Positions 49,682 to 58,984 of a DNA stretch of 64,000 nucleotides are shown here, piece by piece. The notes under the pieces were generated by a model, which saw only the letters and a program-made list of their open reading frames with translations, was not told the origin of the DNA and did not search any database. Origin of the DNA: Allobosea sp. (lineage in GTDB: Bacteria > Pseudomonadota > Alphaproteobacteria > Rhizobiales > Beijerinckiaceae); assembly GCF_030695125.1 (NCBI RefSeq), contig NZ_JAUYTP010000085.1, positions 88,826 through 152,825 on the forward strand. The letters are read 5' to 3'. Positions within the stretch are counted from its first letter, which is position 1; each line of letters begins with the position of its first letter. The position numbers were made by a program, and so were the translations under genes.

Positions 49682-51958
49682 ATGTATAACAATTCAAAAT
49701 TAGTTGCTTTAACTGTTGTTCTCTCTTCGATCTGCGTTCCTGCGGCTTCCTATGCTCAGGCGGTCACGCAGGCTCCTGCGCGCGACACCGCATCCGAGCC
49801 GATCTCGCTCGACCAGATCACGGTTACCGCCACGCGCGGCGAGAAGCAGGTGCTCGACGTCCCCGGCACGGTCAGCATCATGTCCCGCCAGGACCTCGAC
49901 CAGCGCATCACGCGCGACATGCAGGATCTCGTGCGCCACCAGCCGGGTATCAGCGTCAACCGCCAGACGACGAGCACCGACCCCTTCGCCAATTTCGGCG
50001 GCTTCACCATCCGCGGCGTCGGCGGCAACCGCGTCCAGATGCAGGTCGATGGGGCGCGGGTGATCGAGCGCGTCACCGACGGCAACCGCGATTTTGTCGA
50101 TCTGCCCTTCCTGAAGAACGTCGAGATTGTGCGCGGGCCGGGCTCCGTGCTCTGGGGCGCGGATGCGCTCGGCGGCATCGTCGCCTATCGCACGCTCGAT
50201 CCGCAGGACCTGCTGAAGGGCCAGAACCGCCTCGACAAGGACAAGCCCTATGCGGTCAGGCTGAGCAGCGCCTATGACAGCCTCGACCGGTCCTTCGTGA
50301 AGACGGGCGTGGCGGCCTTCCGCTTCTCGCCGCTGCTGGAAGGCATTTTCGGCGTCAGCCAGAAGACAGGGCACGAGGCGAAGCTGACCAAGGCGCGCGC
50401 CGATGGCGGCCGCTGGGGCTGTCCCGTACCGACCAGCCGCTTCCTCGGCTGCAACCAGCTCAACCCGCTCGACACGACGGTCTGGAACGCCTTCGGCAAG
50501 CTCGTCTTCAAGCCGGGCGGAGACCACAGCTTCAAGCTGACCGGCGAATACTACGACAGCGATTCGACGGTGAACCAGCTCAATGACTACAACGTCGTCA
50601 GCAGCGGCATCCGCAACGGCGCCTATATCCGCAACCAGGTGAAGTCTCGCAAGCGCATCGCGCTCGAGCATGAGTGGGATGTCGGGGCGAGCTTCCTCGA
50701 CTCTGTCCGCTGGCAGGCCTCCTACTCGCCCCAGAGCCGCACCTTCGTCAGCAATCGGCTGCAGACGCTCGCCAATGGCCAGCAGCGCTTCACCCGCGGC
50801 CTGCACGATTACGAGGAGCAGTTCTCGCAGCTCGACATCCAGGCGAAGTCGAGCTTCGCGTTGGGCCCGAGCTTCCACCGCCTGACCTATGGCTTCCAGG
50901 GCGACATCACCCGCACCGACTACAAGCGCCAGGACGACGTCCGCAACCTCGCGACGAATGTGCTGACCACGACGGTCGCCGGCGGATTCAACTTCGCCAA
51001 TGCGACGACGACGCGGGCCGACATCTACATCCAGGACGAGATCGAGCTGCTGTCGGGCCGATGGACGATCACGCCCGGCATCCGCTACGCGACCTACAAC
51101 ATCGATCCCAGGCTCGGCCCCGGCTATGTCATCGTGCCCGGCAAGGCGCCGCGCGAGATCGATTCCCAAAAGGTGATCCCGCAGGTCGGCACGATCTTCA
51201 AGCTGGACGAGACCTATTCGCTCTATGGCCGCTATGCCGAGGGCTTCAAGATGCCCACCGCCGAGCAGCTCTACACCTCGCTGCCCGCCTCGACCTACAA
51301 CCTGATCCCGAATCCCGATCTGCGGCCCGAAAGCGTGCGCTCCTATGAGGCGGGCGTTCGCGGCCAGTTCGCCCAGGGCTGGTTCTCAGTCGGCGTCTTC
51401 CATGCGCGCTACAAGGACTTCATCCAGTCCCTGTACCAGATCCCCGGCACGACCGATTACACCTATCGGAACGTCTCGCAGGTGCAGATTTCCGGCGTCG
51501 AGGCCTCGGCCGAGTACCGCCTGCACGAGCGCTGGCTGCTGAATGCCTCGCTCAGCTACCAATATGCAGACCAGCGCGTCACGGCCGGTGCGGCCAAGAC
51601 GCCCTTCGACGTCAACCCGTTCAAGGCCGTCACCGGCGTCAAATACCTGATGCCGGAATACGGGCTGGAGGCGGAGGTGATCGGCACCTTCGCGGGCGGC
51701 GCCAACCGGGCGAGCACGACGGACACCTTCAAGCAGGGCGGCTACACGGTCTTCGACGCCTATCTGAACTGGAAGCCGACCTCCTTCATCACCCTGCGCG
51801 GCGGCGTCGAGAACATCTTCGACAAGCGCTACTTCGCCAATCTCGTCGGCGGCTCCTACGCGAAGACGGCCTCAACCTCTGTCGCCGCGGCCAATCCGCT
51901 GGAACTCCAGACCGCGCCGGGGCGAACCTTCAAGGTTTCGGCCACGGCCGAGTTCTGA
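49682..51958 (+). CDS. TonB-dependent outer-membrane receptor (heme/siderophore type)
   Basis: A 758-residue receptor. Signal peptide about residues 1-26 (cleavage near ASYAQA). TonB box DQITVTATR, plug domain with VRHQPGISVNRQ and IVRGPGSVLWGADALGGIV, then a 22-strand barrel ending in TFKVSATAEF with a terminal aromatic Phe. The FRAP-like block EGFKMPTAEQLY and the NPNL-like block NPDLRPES of heme receptors are there, but the His usually between them is missing. So the ligand could be heme or a siderophore. First gene of the unit with HemS-like, ChaN-like and ABC proteins. Confidence 0.92.
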   Translation: MYNNSKLVALTVVLSSICVPAASYAQAVTQAPARDTASEPISLDQITVTATRGEKQVLDVPGTVSIMSRQDLDQRITRDMQDLVRHQPGISVNRQTTSTDPFANFGGFTIRGVGGNRVQMQVDGARVIERVTDGNRDFVDLPFLKNVEIVRGPGSVLWGADALGGIVAYRTLDPQDLLKGQNRLDKDKPYAVRLSSAYDSLDRSFVKTGVAAFRFSPLLEGIFGVSQKTGHEAKLTKARADGGRWGCPVPTSRFLGCNQLNPLDTTVWNAFGKLVFKPGGDHSFKLTGEYYDSDSTVNQLNDYNVVSSGIRNGAYIRNQVKSRKRIALEHEWDVGASFLDSVRWQASYSPQSRTFVSNRLQTLANGQQRFTRGLHDYEEQFSQLDIQAKSSFALGPSFHRLTYGFQGDITRTDYKRQDDVRNLATNVLTTTVAGGFNFANATTTRADIYIQDEIELLSGRWTITPGIRYATYNIDPRLGPGYVIVPGKAPREIDSQKVIPQVGTIFKLDETYSLYGRYAEGFKMPTAEQLYTSLPASTYNLIPNPDLRPESVRSYEAGVRGQFAQGWFSVGVFHARYKDFIQSLYQIPGTTDYTYRNVSQVQISGVEASAEYRLHERWLLNASLSYQYADQRVTAGAAKTPFDVNPFKAVTGVKYLMPEYGLEAEVIGTFAGGANRASTTDTFKQGGYTVFDAYLNWKPTSFITLRGGVENIFDKRYFANLVGGSYAKTASTSVAAANPLELQTAPGRTFKVSATAEF

Positions 51959-52061
51959 GCCCCTCTTCCCGTCCGGCTGCCACGCCGTGTCCGGTGCGGC
52001 GGTCCCGCGACGCTGCGCCCGAAACCCGCAGCGTCGCCCCCTCTTTCGGAGCACCATCAGA

Positions 52062-52820
52062 ATGACCACCCCCGTTTCCCTGCGCGAAGCCCTGCCGCAA
52101 AGCCCGGCCGAGATTCTGCCCCTGCTGCCCGCGATGGGGCGCGTAATGCTGAGCACGCGCTTCAATGGTGCCATCCATGAGCGGATGGGGCCCGTGGGCA
52201 CCGTCACGATCGCCGATGGCAAGGCCCGCCTGACCGGCAACTGCCATGACAGCGTCATCGACCTCGCAGTGGTCACGCGCATCGTCGTCGATCGTTCCGG
52301 CCGGATGCGCGACAAGGTCCTGCCCAAGCTCGAATGCCAGGATGCGGCGGGCGAGACGCTGTTCAGCCTGATCGGCCTCGAAGGGCTTGAACCGTTCGAC
52401 GCGGCGCTGGCGCCGCTCGGGGCCGGCTCGCCGCTCGAACCGGTGGTGCGCGAGGCGCCTTCGGGCGAGGCTGCGCCTGAACTGCCGGCGGACGATCTGG
52501 GCGCCGCGACCTTCGCCGTGATCCTCGCCAATGGCCAGCCGATCGCCATCGATCTCGAGCGGGCGGGACTGTTCCAGCACTGGGTCGGCGCCCTGCCCGA
52601 ACCGAAGCCCTCGATGGGCTTCGTCAACATCATGCAGGGCGATTTCCACCTCCACCTCAAGGCCGGCGCCGTCTTCGGCTGGCGGCGCCGGGAGGGCGAT
52701 GGCGAGGTGCGGTTGCTGGCGCAGGACGCGCAGGGGCGGGAGACCGGCCTCGTGCTGTGCGGGCCGGCGGCCGCATTCGCTGGCGTTCCGGCGGTCATGG
52801 ACGGTGGTGAGCATGGCTGA
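52062..52820 (+). CDS. HemS/ChuX-like heme-handling protein
   Basis: A 252-residue cytosolic protein built from two short HemS/HmuS-type halves. The first has LLPAMGRVMLSTRFNGAIHERMG; the second has ALPEPKPSMGFVNIMQGDFHLHL followed by AQDAQGRETGLVL, typical of the HmuS repeat end. It is shorter than HmuS (about 340) and longer than HutX (about 165). Members carry or degrade imported heme. It follows the receptor and overlaps the ChaN-like gene by 8 bp. Start with GGAG ten bases upstream. Confidence 0.8.
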   Translation: MTTPVSLREALPQSPAEILPLLPAMGRVMLSTRFNGAIHERMGPVGTVTIADGKARLTGNCHDSVIDLAVVTRIVVDRSGRMRDKVLPKLECQDAAGETLFSLIGLEGLEPFDAALAPLGAGSPLEPVVREAPSGEAAPELPADDLGAATFAVILANGQPIAIDLERAGLFQHWVGALPEPKPSMGFVNIMQGDFHLHLKAGAVFGWRRREGDGEVRLLAQDAQGRETGLVLCGPAAAFAGVPAVMDGGEHG

Positions 52821-53691
52821 AGCAGGGCAGGGCGCACCCATGGTCGCGCATCCCCGTGCGAGCTGGCTCTGTCCCGACACCGGGCGGGCTCTCCAACAAG
52901 GGGAGCTGATGCGCGCCATGGCGCGCAAGCGCGCGGTGCTGCTCGGCGAGACCCATGACATCGCCGAGATCCATCGCTGGCAGCTCCACGTCATCGCTTT
53001 CCTCCACATGGTCAGGCCCGAGATGGCGGTCGGCTTCGAGATGTTCCCACGCAGGGTGCAGGCCGTTCTGGACGTCTGGATCGACGGCGGGATGGACACG
53101 GCGGCCTTTCTCGAACGCTGCGAGTGGTCAAAGGTCTGGGGTTTCGATCCCGCGCTCTATCTGCCGCTATTCCATTTCTGCCGGCAGCAGCGCGTGAAGA
53201 TGCTGGCGCTGAATTGCCACCGCCCTTTGGTCACCCAGGTCGGTCAGGTCGGATGGGACGCGATTCCCCTCGAGCAGCGCGATGGCGTCACGCCGTCCGC
53301 CCCGGCCACCGCGGCCTACCGCGCCTATCTCGAAGGGTTGATGGGTGGCGGCGCGGCCGATCGCCAGGTCTCGGCCCCTTCGGCGATCAGCGACCGTTTC
53401 CTGCGCGCCCAGCAGACTTGGGACCGGGCCTTCGCCTGCGGCATCGCCGACCATCTGGCGCGCGCGCCGGGCGACCTCGTCATCGGCATCATCGGGCGCG
53501 GCCATCTCGAATACGGCCATGGCACACCGCATCAGCTCGCAGATCTGGGCATCGCGGACGTCGCGGTGCTGCTGCCGACCGATCGCGACCGCCACGACCC
53601 GGCGGCGCTCGCCGGCATCGCCGACGCGGTCTTTCGGCTTGATGTGCCGGAGCCCCCGCCGCCGTCGCGCCACCGGCCCAGACCGAACTGA
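52813..53691 (+). CDS. ChaN-family iron/heme-associated protein
   Basis: A 292-residue protein with the ChaN pattern: VLLGETHDIAEIHRWQLHVI, MAVGFEMFPRRVQAVLDVW, ALNCHRPLVTQVGQVG, then GRGHLEYGHGTPHQL near the end. Campylobacter ChaN binds two hemes and is iron-regulated. This protein lacks a visible lipoprotein signal and ends in a Pro/Arg-rich tail, so it may be cytosolic. Its gene overlaps the HemS-like gene and precedes the ABC gene by nine bases. Confidence 0.85.
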   Translation: MAEAGQGAPMVAHPRASWLCPDTGRALQQGELMRAMARKRAVLLGETHDIAEIHRWQLHVIAFLHMVRPEMAVGFEMFPRRVQAVLDVWIDGGMDTAAFLERCEWSKVWGFDPALYLPLFHFCRQQRVKMLALNCHRPLVTQVGQVGWDAIPLEQRDGVTPSAPATAAYRAYLEGLMGGGAADRQVSAPSAISDRFLRAQQTWDRAFACGIADHLARAPGDLVIGIIGRGHLEYGHGTPHQLADLGIADVAVLLPTDRDRHDPAALAGIADAVFRLDVPEPPPPSRHRPRPN

Positions 53692-53700
53692 GCCCGCGCG

Positions 53701-55437
53701 ATGATGACCGTGCTCGCCGATATCGCCAGGCTCGCAAAGCTCTGCATCGGCGGCCCGGGCGGCCGCCTCGGATTGGTCTACTTCATCGCGATCGTCGCGC
53801 TCGGGCTGATCGGCGTGCGGGTCGGAATCCAGCTGATCACCTGGAACGCCGATTTCTACAATGCGCTGCAGAAGCTCGACGTCCCCGCCGCCCTGCACCA
53901 GATCGGGGTCTATTTCGGGCTGACCGCGATCACCGCGGCGCTTCACCTGGCTTCCACCTATCTGCGGCGGCAGCTGCAGATCCGCTGGCGCCACGCGCTG
54001 ACGGAGGCTGCGCTCGAACGCTGGCTGGCCGGCAAGGCCTATTGGCATCTGCGCGACCGCACGGAGAACGGCCTCGACAACCCCGACCAGCGCATCGCCG
54101 AGGATTGCCGCATCTTCGTCGACAAGCTGACCGACGAGGCCCTCGAGCTGATCACCAAGATCGTCGGACTGATCTCCTATGTCGCGATCCTGTGGTCGCT
54201 CTCGACCTTTCCGCTGGCCTTCGCCCTGGCCGGCTTGTCCGTCGAAGTTCCGCGCTACATGGTCTGGGCCGCGCCGGTCTACGTCGCCATCGCCACGCTG
54301 ATCACGCATGGGCTCGGCGCCCCGCTGAAGCGGCTCGATGGCGAGCAGCAGCGGCGCGAGGCCGATTTCCGCTTCGCGCTGACGCGGCTGCGCGAGAATG
54401 TCGAACCGGTCGCGCTCGCAAGCGGGGAGGCCGCCGAGCGCGGCCTGCTGGCGCAGCGCTTCGCGGCGCTCGCCGGCAACTGGCACCAGCTCGCCCGCCG
54501 CGAACTCATCCTGGGCCTGTTTTCGCGGCCCTATTTCCAGACCGTGCTGACGATGCCGATGTTTCTGGCCCTGCCGGCCTATCTCGCCGGGCGCGTGACC
54601 TTCGGCGGGCTGATGCAGATTCGCTCGGCCTTCCAGAACGTGGTGACGACGCTGTCCTGGTTCATCTTCTCCTACAAGGACCTGGCGCAGCTCGCCGCCA
54701 CCGCGAGCCGGCTCGGCCATTTCCTCGACGCCGCCGAGGCGGCCGCGGCTCTGGCTCCGCAGCCCGCCGTGGCGGCATCGCCCGACGACCGCCTGCGGCT
54801 ACGGCAGATCGCGCTTTCGACCCCGGCCGGACGCGCTCTCGCGCCGCTGCCGGCGCTCGACTTTTCTCCCGGCGAGGCCTGCTGGCTGCGCGCGCCGTCC
54901 GGGCACGGCAAGAGCACGCTGGTCAAGGCGCTGGCCGGGCTCTGGCGCCATGGTGCGGGCCGGATCGAGCGGCCCGCAGGGTCGATCGCCTTCCTGCCCC
55001 AGCAGGCCTATCTGCCGCTGGGAAGCCTCGCCGCGGCGCTCGCCTATCCGGCGCGGGCAGCGGACTTCTCCGATGAGGATTACCGCGCCGCGCTCGCCGC
55101 GGTCGGGCTGCCCGGACTCTGGACCCGCGACGAGGCGGTCTGGCTCCAGGCCAGGCACGGCCTCTCGGGCGGCGAGCGGCAGCGACTCGCCCTGGCGCGC
55201 CTGCACCTGCATAAGCCGGGCTGGGCCGTGCTGGACGAGGCGACGAGCGCGCTCGATTCGGAAGCCGAGCGGCAGGTGCTGGCGGCGCTGCGGGCCGCGC
55301 TGCCGATGACCGGCTTCATCGTCATCGCCCATCGCGCGCCCGAGGGCATCGGACCCGATCGGATCATCGATCTCGTCGCCGCAGAGGCGGCAGGCGTTCC
55401 CGACGATGTCTCAGCCAGCCTTGAACGGGTGGGTTGA
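53701..55437 (+). CDS. SbmA/Rv1819c-like ABC transporter (membrane and ATPase domains fused)
   Basis: A 578-residue half-transporter. Six membrane helices in the first 340 residues include the SbmA/BacA-type sequence WNADFYNALQKLDVPAALHQIGVYF and RWRHALTEAALERWLAGKAYW. The ATPase follows: APSGHGKST (the first Gly of Walker A is Ala), signature LSGGERQRLALARL, Walker B WAVLDEATSALD. Mycobacterial Rv1819c of this family imports cobalamin and other hydrophilic molecules. Here it ends the receptor/HemS/ChaN unit, so it may carry the imported iron ligand across the inner membrane. That is inference. Confidence 0.87.
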   Translation: MMTVLADIARLAKLCIGGPGGRLGLVYFIAIVALGLIGVRVGIQLITWNADFYNALQKLDVPAALHQIGVYFGLTAITAALHLASTYLRRQLQIRWRHALTEAALERWLAGKAYWHLRDRTENGLDNPDQRIAEDCRIFVDKLTDEALELITKIVGLISYVAILWSLSTFPLAFALAGLSVEVPRYMVWAAPVYVAIATLITHGLGAPLKRLDGEQQRREADFRFALTRLRENVEPVALASGEAAERGLLAQRFAALAGNWHQLARRELILGLFSRPYFQTVLTMPMFLALPAYLAGRVTFGGLMQIRSAFQNVVTTLSWFIFSYKDLAQLAATASRLGHFLDAAEAAAALAPQPAVAASPDDRLRLRQIALSTPAGRALAPLPALDFSPGEACWLRAPSGHGKSTLVKALAGLWRHGAGRIERPAGSIAFLPQQAYLPLGSLAAALAYPARAADFSDEDYRAALAAVGLPGLWTRDEAVWLQARHGLSGGERQRLALARLHLHKPGWAVLDEATSALDSEAERQVLAALRAALPMTGFIVIAHRAPEGIGPDRIIDLVAAEAAGVPDDVSASLERVG

Positions 55438-55520
55438 CGATCCGCGACTTACCGTTCGCTTCCTACCCGGATCGTTCATGGTCTTCATGACGTCCCCCGA
55501 CGACCCCGCTTGTCGGCGCA

Positions 55521-56345
55521 TCACCCGATGAGGGCGGACCTGATCTGCTGCCAGCTTTCCTGATCGCTCGCGCAGAGCAGGCCGGTGGAGGGCCGCCCCG
55601 GACCATAGGGGCTGCCGTCGAGCATGCGGGCATGGCCGCCGGCCTCGCTGAACAGCAGCACGCCGGGCGCGTGGTCCCAGGGGTTCAGGCCGCCATAGAG
55701 CAGGAAGTCGCAGCGCCCGGAGGCCGCGAGGCGGTATTCCTGGCCGCAGCAGCGCAGCGACGCCACGCTGGCGAAAGCGGGGAAGCGGGCCGGCAGGGCG
55801 GAGCGCAACGGTTCGGGGAAGTACTGCCAGCTCGCCATGCCGTTCATCTGCGCAAGGGCCACCGGCCTGCCGACGCGCAGATCGCGGGCCTGGCCATCGG
55901 CGCTTTCGAGCCAGGCACCCTCACCGCGCAGGGCGAGCGCACTGTCGTCCAGGATAGGGTCATGGATCGCAGCCGCTGCGCTCTCGCCCCTGACGATGGC
56001 GGCGGCCATGACGGCGAAGAGCGGCAGGTCGGAGGCGTAATTCAGCGTGCCGTCGATGGGATCGATCACGAAGGCGAGGTCCGCCTCGGCGAGGCGCCCC
56101 AGCACGGCCGGGTCGCGCGTCGCAGCCTCCTCGCCGACGAGCAGCGCGCCGGGGAAGGCCCGCTCGAGCTCGGCGAAAATGAAGCGCTCGGCCGCCTCGT
56201 CGGCCTCCGTCACGAGATCGCCCGGCGCCGCCTTCTCGCGCACCTCGCCGGCCGCCAGCTTGCGGAAGCGCGGCATGATCTCGCGCCGTGCCGCCTCGCT
56301 GAGGATGCCGTTCAACCGATCGAGATCGCTCCTTGAAAACAACAT
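55521..56345 (-). CDS. Inositol-monophosphatase-family phosphatase
   Basis: A 274-residue Mg-dependent phosphatase. Family blocks: VTEAD (D49), GEE (72-73), DPIDGT at 95-100, and WDHAPGVLL toward the end. They bind the catalytic magnesium ions. It could hydrolyse inositol monophosphate, PAP or another sugar phosphate. It is the last gene of the minus-strand operon of the Ugp-type importer, 21 bp after the EEP gene, which supports action on the imported compound or its breakdown product. Confidence 0.92.
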   Translation of the reverse strand: MLFSRSDLDRLNGILSEAARREIMPRFRKLAAGEVREKAAPGDLVTEADEAAERFIFAELERAFPGALLVGEEAATRDPAVLGRLAEADLAFVIDPIDGTLNYASDLPLFAVMAAAIVRGESAAAAIHDPILDDSALALRGEGAWLESADGQARDLRVGRPVALAQMNGMASWQYFPEPLRSALPARFPAFASVASLRCCGQEYRLAASGRCDFLLYGGLNPWDHAPGVLLFSEAGGHARMLDGSPYGPGRPSTGLLCASDQESWQQIRSALIG

Positions 56346-56366
56346 CGTGCTCTCCCGCGCCGACCG

Positions 56367-57209
56367 TTAGCCGGCATCGAACTCGACCAGGATCGGCTGG
56401 TGGTCGGAGGCGCGCGTGTCGACATCGCAGACAATCCGGCGGGCGCGGCCTGCGAGGTCTGGCGTTGCCAGCACATAGTCGAGGCAGCCTGGTGGACCAT
56501 AGGTCTGGTCGACGATGAAGGCGGTGGGGGGCGGCGGTGCATCTCCCATCACGACGGGCCAGAGATCGCGCAGCGGCGGCGTGCCGTCGTCGAATGGCGC
56601 CATCAGTCGCGCCAGAGCGGGGTCATCCGGCCGCATGTTGAAATCGCCGGTGAGGATCGCGCTCGCCGTGTTGGGCGTCGGCGCATAGGTGTGCGGGCCC
56701 GGAGCGCGCGGTGTGCGGGCGCGCGACGCGGCCATGCGATGAGCTTCCCGGATGCCCTCGACCTGGGCCGCACGCAACACGGTCGACGAGTATTCGAGAT
56801 GCGTCGTCATCAGCCGCACGGGCCCCAGCGGCGTCTGCGCCACCGCCTCGACCAGTACACGCGGCATGTTGCGCGTCGCCGCGGCCTCCCAGGGCAGGAG
56901 ATGGCGCAGGGCCTGCGCGACCCTGTAGCGAGTCAGGATCAGGTTGCCGAAGCGCTTGCGCCCGCCCCGGCCGTCATCGACATCGACGCCGATGCCCTCG
57001 ATCGCGGTGAAACCCGGCAGCATCTCCGCGAACAGCGCGAACTGGTCGGTGTCGTCATTGCCGTCGAGATCGGGGAAATTCGCCGCGACCTCCTGCAAGC
57101 AGAGCACGTCGAAATCGGCCATGGCGCGAGCGTGCTTGATGATACGGCGGGGATCGACGACATCGTCCGTCCCGCGCGCCCACTGGATGTTCCAAGTGAT
57201 CAGCTTCAT
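56367..57209 (-). CDS. Endonuclease/exonuclease/phosphatase (EEP) family hydrolase
   Basis: A 280-residue EEP-fold enzyme. Motifs: ITWNIQWARG at the start, LCLQEVA with the metal Glu, TTHLEYSS, TGDFNMRPDDP, and SDHQPILVEF at the end. No signal peptide. EEP enzymes cleave phosphodiesters or phosphomonoesters, including phosphoinositides and glycerophosphodiesters. Within the ABC operon (16 bp after the permease) it may cleave the imported compound. DNA is a less likely substrate. Confidence 0.9.
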   Translation of the reverse strand: MKLITWNIQWARGTDDVVDPRRIIKHARAMADFDVLCLQEVAANFPDLDGNDDTDQFALFAEMLPGFTAIEGIGVDVDDGRGGRKRFGNLILTRYRVAQALRHLLPWEAAATRNMPRVLVEAVAQTPLGPVRLMTTHLEYSSTVLRAAQVEGIREAHRMAASRARTPRAPGPHTYAPTPNTASAILTGDFNMRPDDPALARLMAPFDDGTPPLRDLWPVVMGDAPPPPTAFIVDQTYGPPGCLDYVLATPDLAGRARRIVCDVDTRASDHQPILVEFDAG

Positions 57210-57225
57210 CGCCTGCGCGCCTTGG

Positions 57226-58089
57226 TCACTTGATGCCGGCGCGCATGAAGCTCTGCACGAACTGGCGCTGGAAGAGCAGGAAGCCGATCAGCAGCGGGGC
57301 CGAGGTCATCAGCGTCGCCGCGCAGATCACCGCCCAGTCGATGCCCTGGTCGCTCGACGAGAACACCTGCAGGCCGACGGTCAGTGGGCGCGACTCGACC
57401 GAGTTCGTCACCAGCAGCGGCCAGAGGAAGTTGTTCCAGTGATAGCTGACGGAGACCAGCCCATAGGCGATGTAGGTCGGCTTCGCGAGCGGGACATAGA
57501 CCTTCATCAGGATCTGCAACGGGCTGGCGCCCTCGACGCGGGCGGCGTCGTCGAGTTCCTTGGGCACGGTCTTGAAGGTCTGCCGCAGCAGGAAGATGCC
57601 GAAGGCCGAGGCGATATAGGGCAGCGCGATGGCCGGGATGGTGTCGATCAGATCGAGCCTGGCCAGCGTGCGGTAGTTCTCGACGATCAGCGCATCGGGC
57701 ATGATCATCAGCTGCGCCAGGATGAGCGCGAAGGCGATGTCGCGGCCCCAGAAATCCTGCCGCGCCAGCGCATAGGCCGCCAGCGTCCCCAGCACGAGCT
57801 GGAAGGCGAGGATCATCGTTACCAGGATGAAGGTGTTGAGGAAATAGCGTGCGAAGGGCGCAGCCGCCCAGGCCCTGGTGAAGTTGTCGAGCGTCAGCGG
57901 CGCCGTCAGCACGAAGCGGGTGGTGTACTCGGCCGGATGGATCGCCGCCCAGACGGCATAGGCCAGGGGCAGCACCCAGAGCAGCGCGAGCAGGATCGCC
58001 CCGGTCGATTCCAGCGTCAGAGCCAGGCCCTTGGGGGCATAAGGATCCGAGCGCGCCGCGGTGACAACCGGCTGAGGAGCAGCACTCAT
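57226..58089 (-). CDS. ABC transporter permease (UgpE type)
   Basis: A 287-residue permease of the carbohydrate-uptake-1 family, with six membrane helices and the EAA loop ELDDAARVEGASPLQILMKVYVPLAK. It pairs with the UgpA-type permease. Its ATG overlaps the stop of that gene (ATGA, 4 bp). The longer frame to 58884 is antisense-like and unsupported. Confidence 0.92.
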   Translation of the reverse strand: MSAAPQPVVTAARSDPYAPKGLALTLESTGAILLALLWVLPLAYAVWAAIHPAEYTTRFVLTAPLTLDNFTRAWAAAPFARYFLNTFILVTMILAFQLVLGTLAAYALARQDFWGRDIAFALILAQLMIMPDALIVENYRTLARLDLIDTIPAIALPYIASAFGIFLLRQTFKTVPKELDDAARVEGASPLQILMKVYVPLAKPTYIAYGLVSVSYHWNNFLWPLLVTNSVESRPLTVGLQVFSSSDQGIDWAVICAATLMTSAPLLIGFLLFQRQFVQSFMRAGIK

Positions 58090-58964
58090 CGATAATGCGT
58101 CCTGCGCTCGAGAATGCCGTACTGGACGAAGGCGACCAGCGCCAGCAGCGCCAGCAGCACACAGGTCAGCGTCGCCGCATAGGCCGTGTCCCAGAAACTG
58201 AAGCCGACCTGGTAGATGTAGAACAGCAGCAGCGTCGTCGCGTTGTCGGGCCCGCCCCGGGTCATGACGAAGATGTGGTCGACCATGCGGAAGGCGTTGA
58301 TCACGGCATTGATCAGCACGAACAGCGTCGTCGGCATCAGCAGCGGAAACTGGATGCGCCGGAAATAGGTCCAGCGCGAGGCGCCCTCGATCGCGGCCGC
58401 TTCGCCGAGGCTGGGCGGCAGCGCCTGCAGGGCCGCCAGATAGAAGATCATGAAGAAGCCGGCTTCCTTCCAGATCGCGACGACCGTGATCGCCGCCAGC
58501 GCCGTGTCCTGCGAGCCCAGCCAGTTGGTGCTGCGCCCGCCGAACAGCCCGACGATCTGCTCCAGCAGCCCGTACTGCGGCGTGAAGAAGAACAGCCAGA
58601 TGTTGGCCACCGCGATCATCGGCAGGATCGTCGGCGTGAAGAACGCCATCCGCACCCAGGTCCGCCCGACGATCTTGTCGTTGACCCAGACCGCCATCAG
58701 GAGCGCGAGCGCGATCGAGGTGGGGATGGTGCCGAGCGCGAACCAGAGATTGTTCGACATCGCCTTCCAGAAGATCGGGTCCGCGAGCAGCTGGTGGTAA
58801 TTGTCGAGCCCGATGAAGCGCGCCGGGCGGCGCGCCTTGGGTGTCGAGTAGAAGCTCTCGATGAGACTCGCGACCGCCGGCCAATGCGTGAAGAGAGCCA
58901 GGCAGGCCATGGCCGGCAGCAGAAGCAGCCAGCCATGGACCGTGGCGGTCGCGCGGGAGTTCAT
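58086..58964 (-). CDS. ABC transporter permease (UgpA type)
   Basis: A 292-residue permease with six helices and the EAA loop SLGEAAAIEGASRWTYFRRIQFPLL. N-terminal helix WLLLLPAMACLALFTHWPAV. It lies between the binding-protein gene and the UgpE-type permease gene in the same unit. Confidence 0.92.
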   Translation of the reverse strand: MNSRATATVHGWLLLLPAMACLALFTHWPAVASLIESFYSTPKARRPARFIGLDNYHQLLADPIFWKAMSNNLWFALGTIPTSIALALLMAVWVNDKIVGRTWVRMAFFTPTILPMIAVANIWLFFFTPQYGLLEQIVGLFGGRSTNWLGSQDTALAAITVVAIWKEAGFFMIFYLAALQALPPSLGEAAAIEGASRWTYFRRIQFPLLMPTTLFVLINAVINAFRMVDHIFVMTRGGPDNATTLLLFYIYQVGFSFWDTAYAATLTCVLLALLALVAFVQYGILERRTHYR

Positions 58965-58984
58965 CGCGAGGCGGGTCCCGTCTC

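Noticed and set aside
53167..54720. Minus-strand frame of 517 codons over the ChaN and ABC genes
   Set aside because: It crosses two genes with clear motifs on the plus strand.
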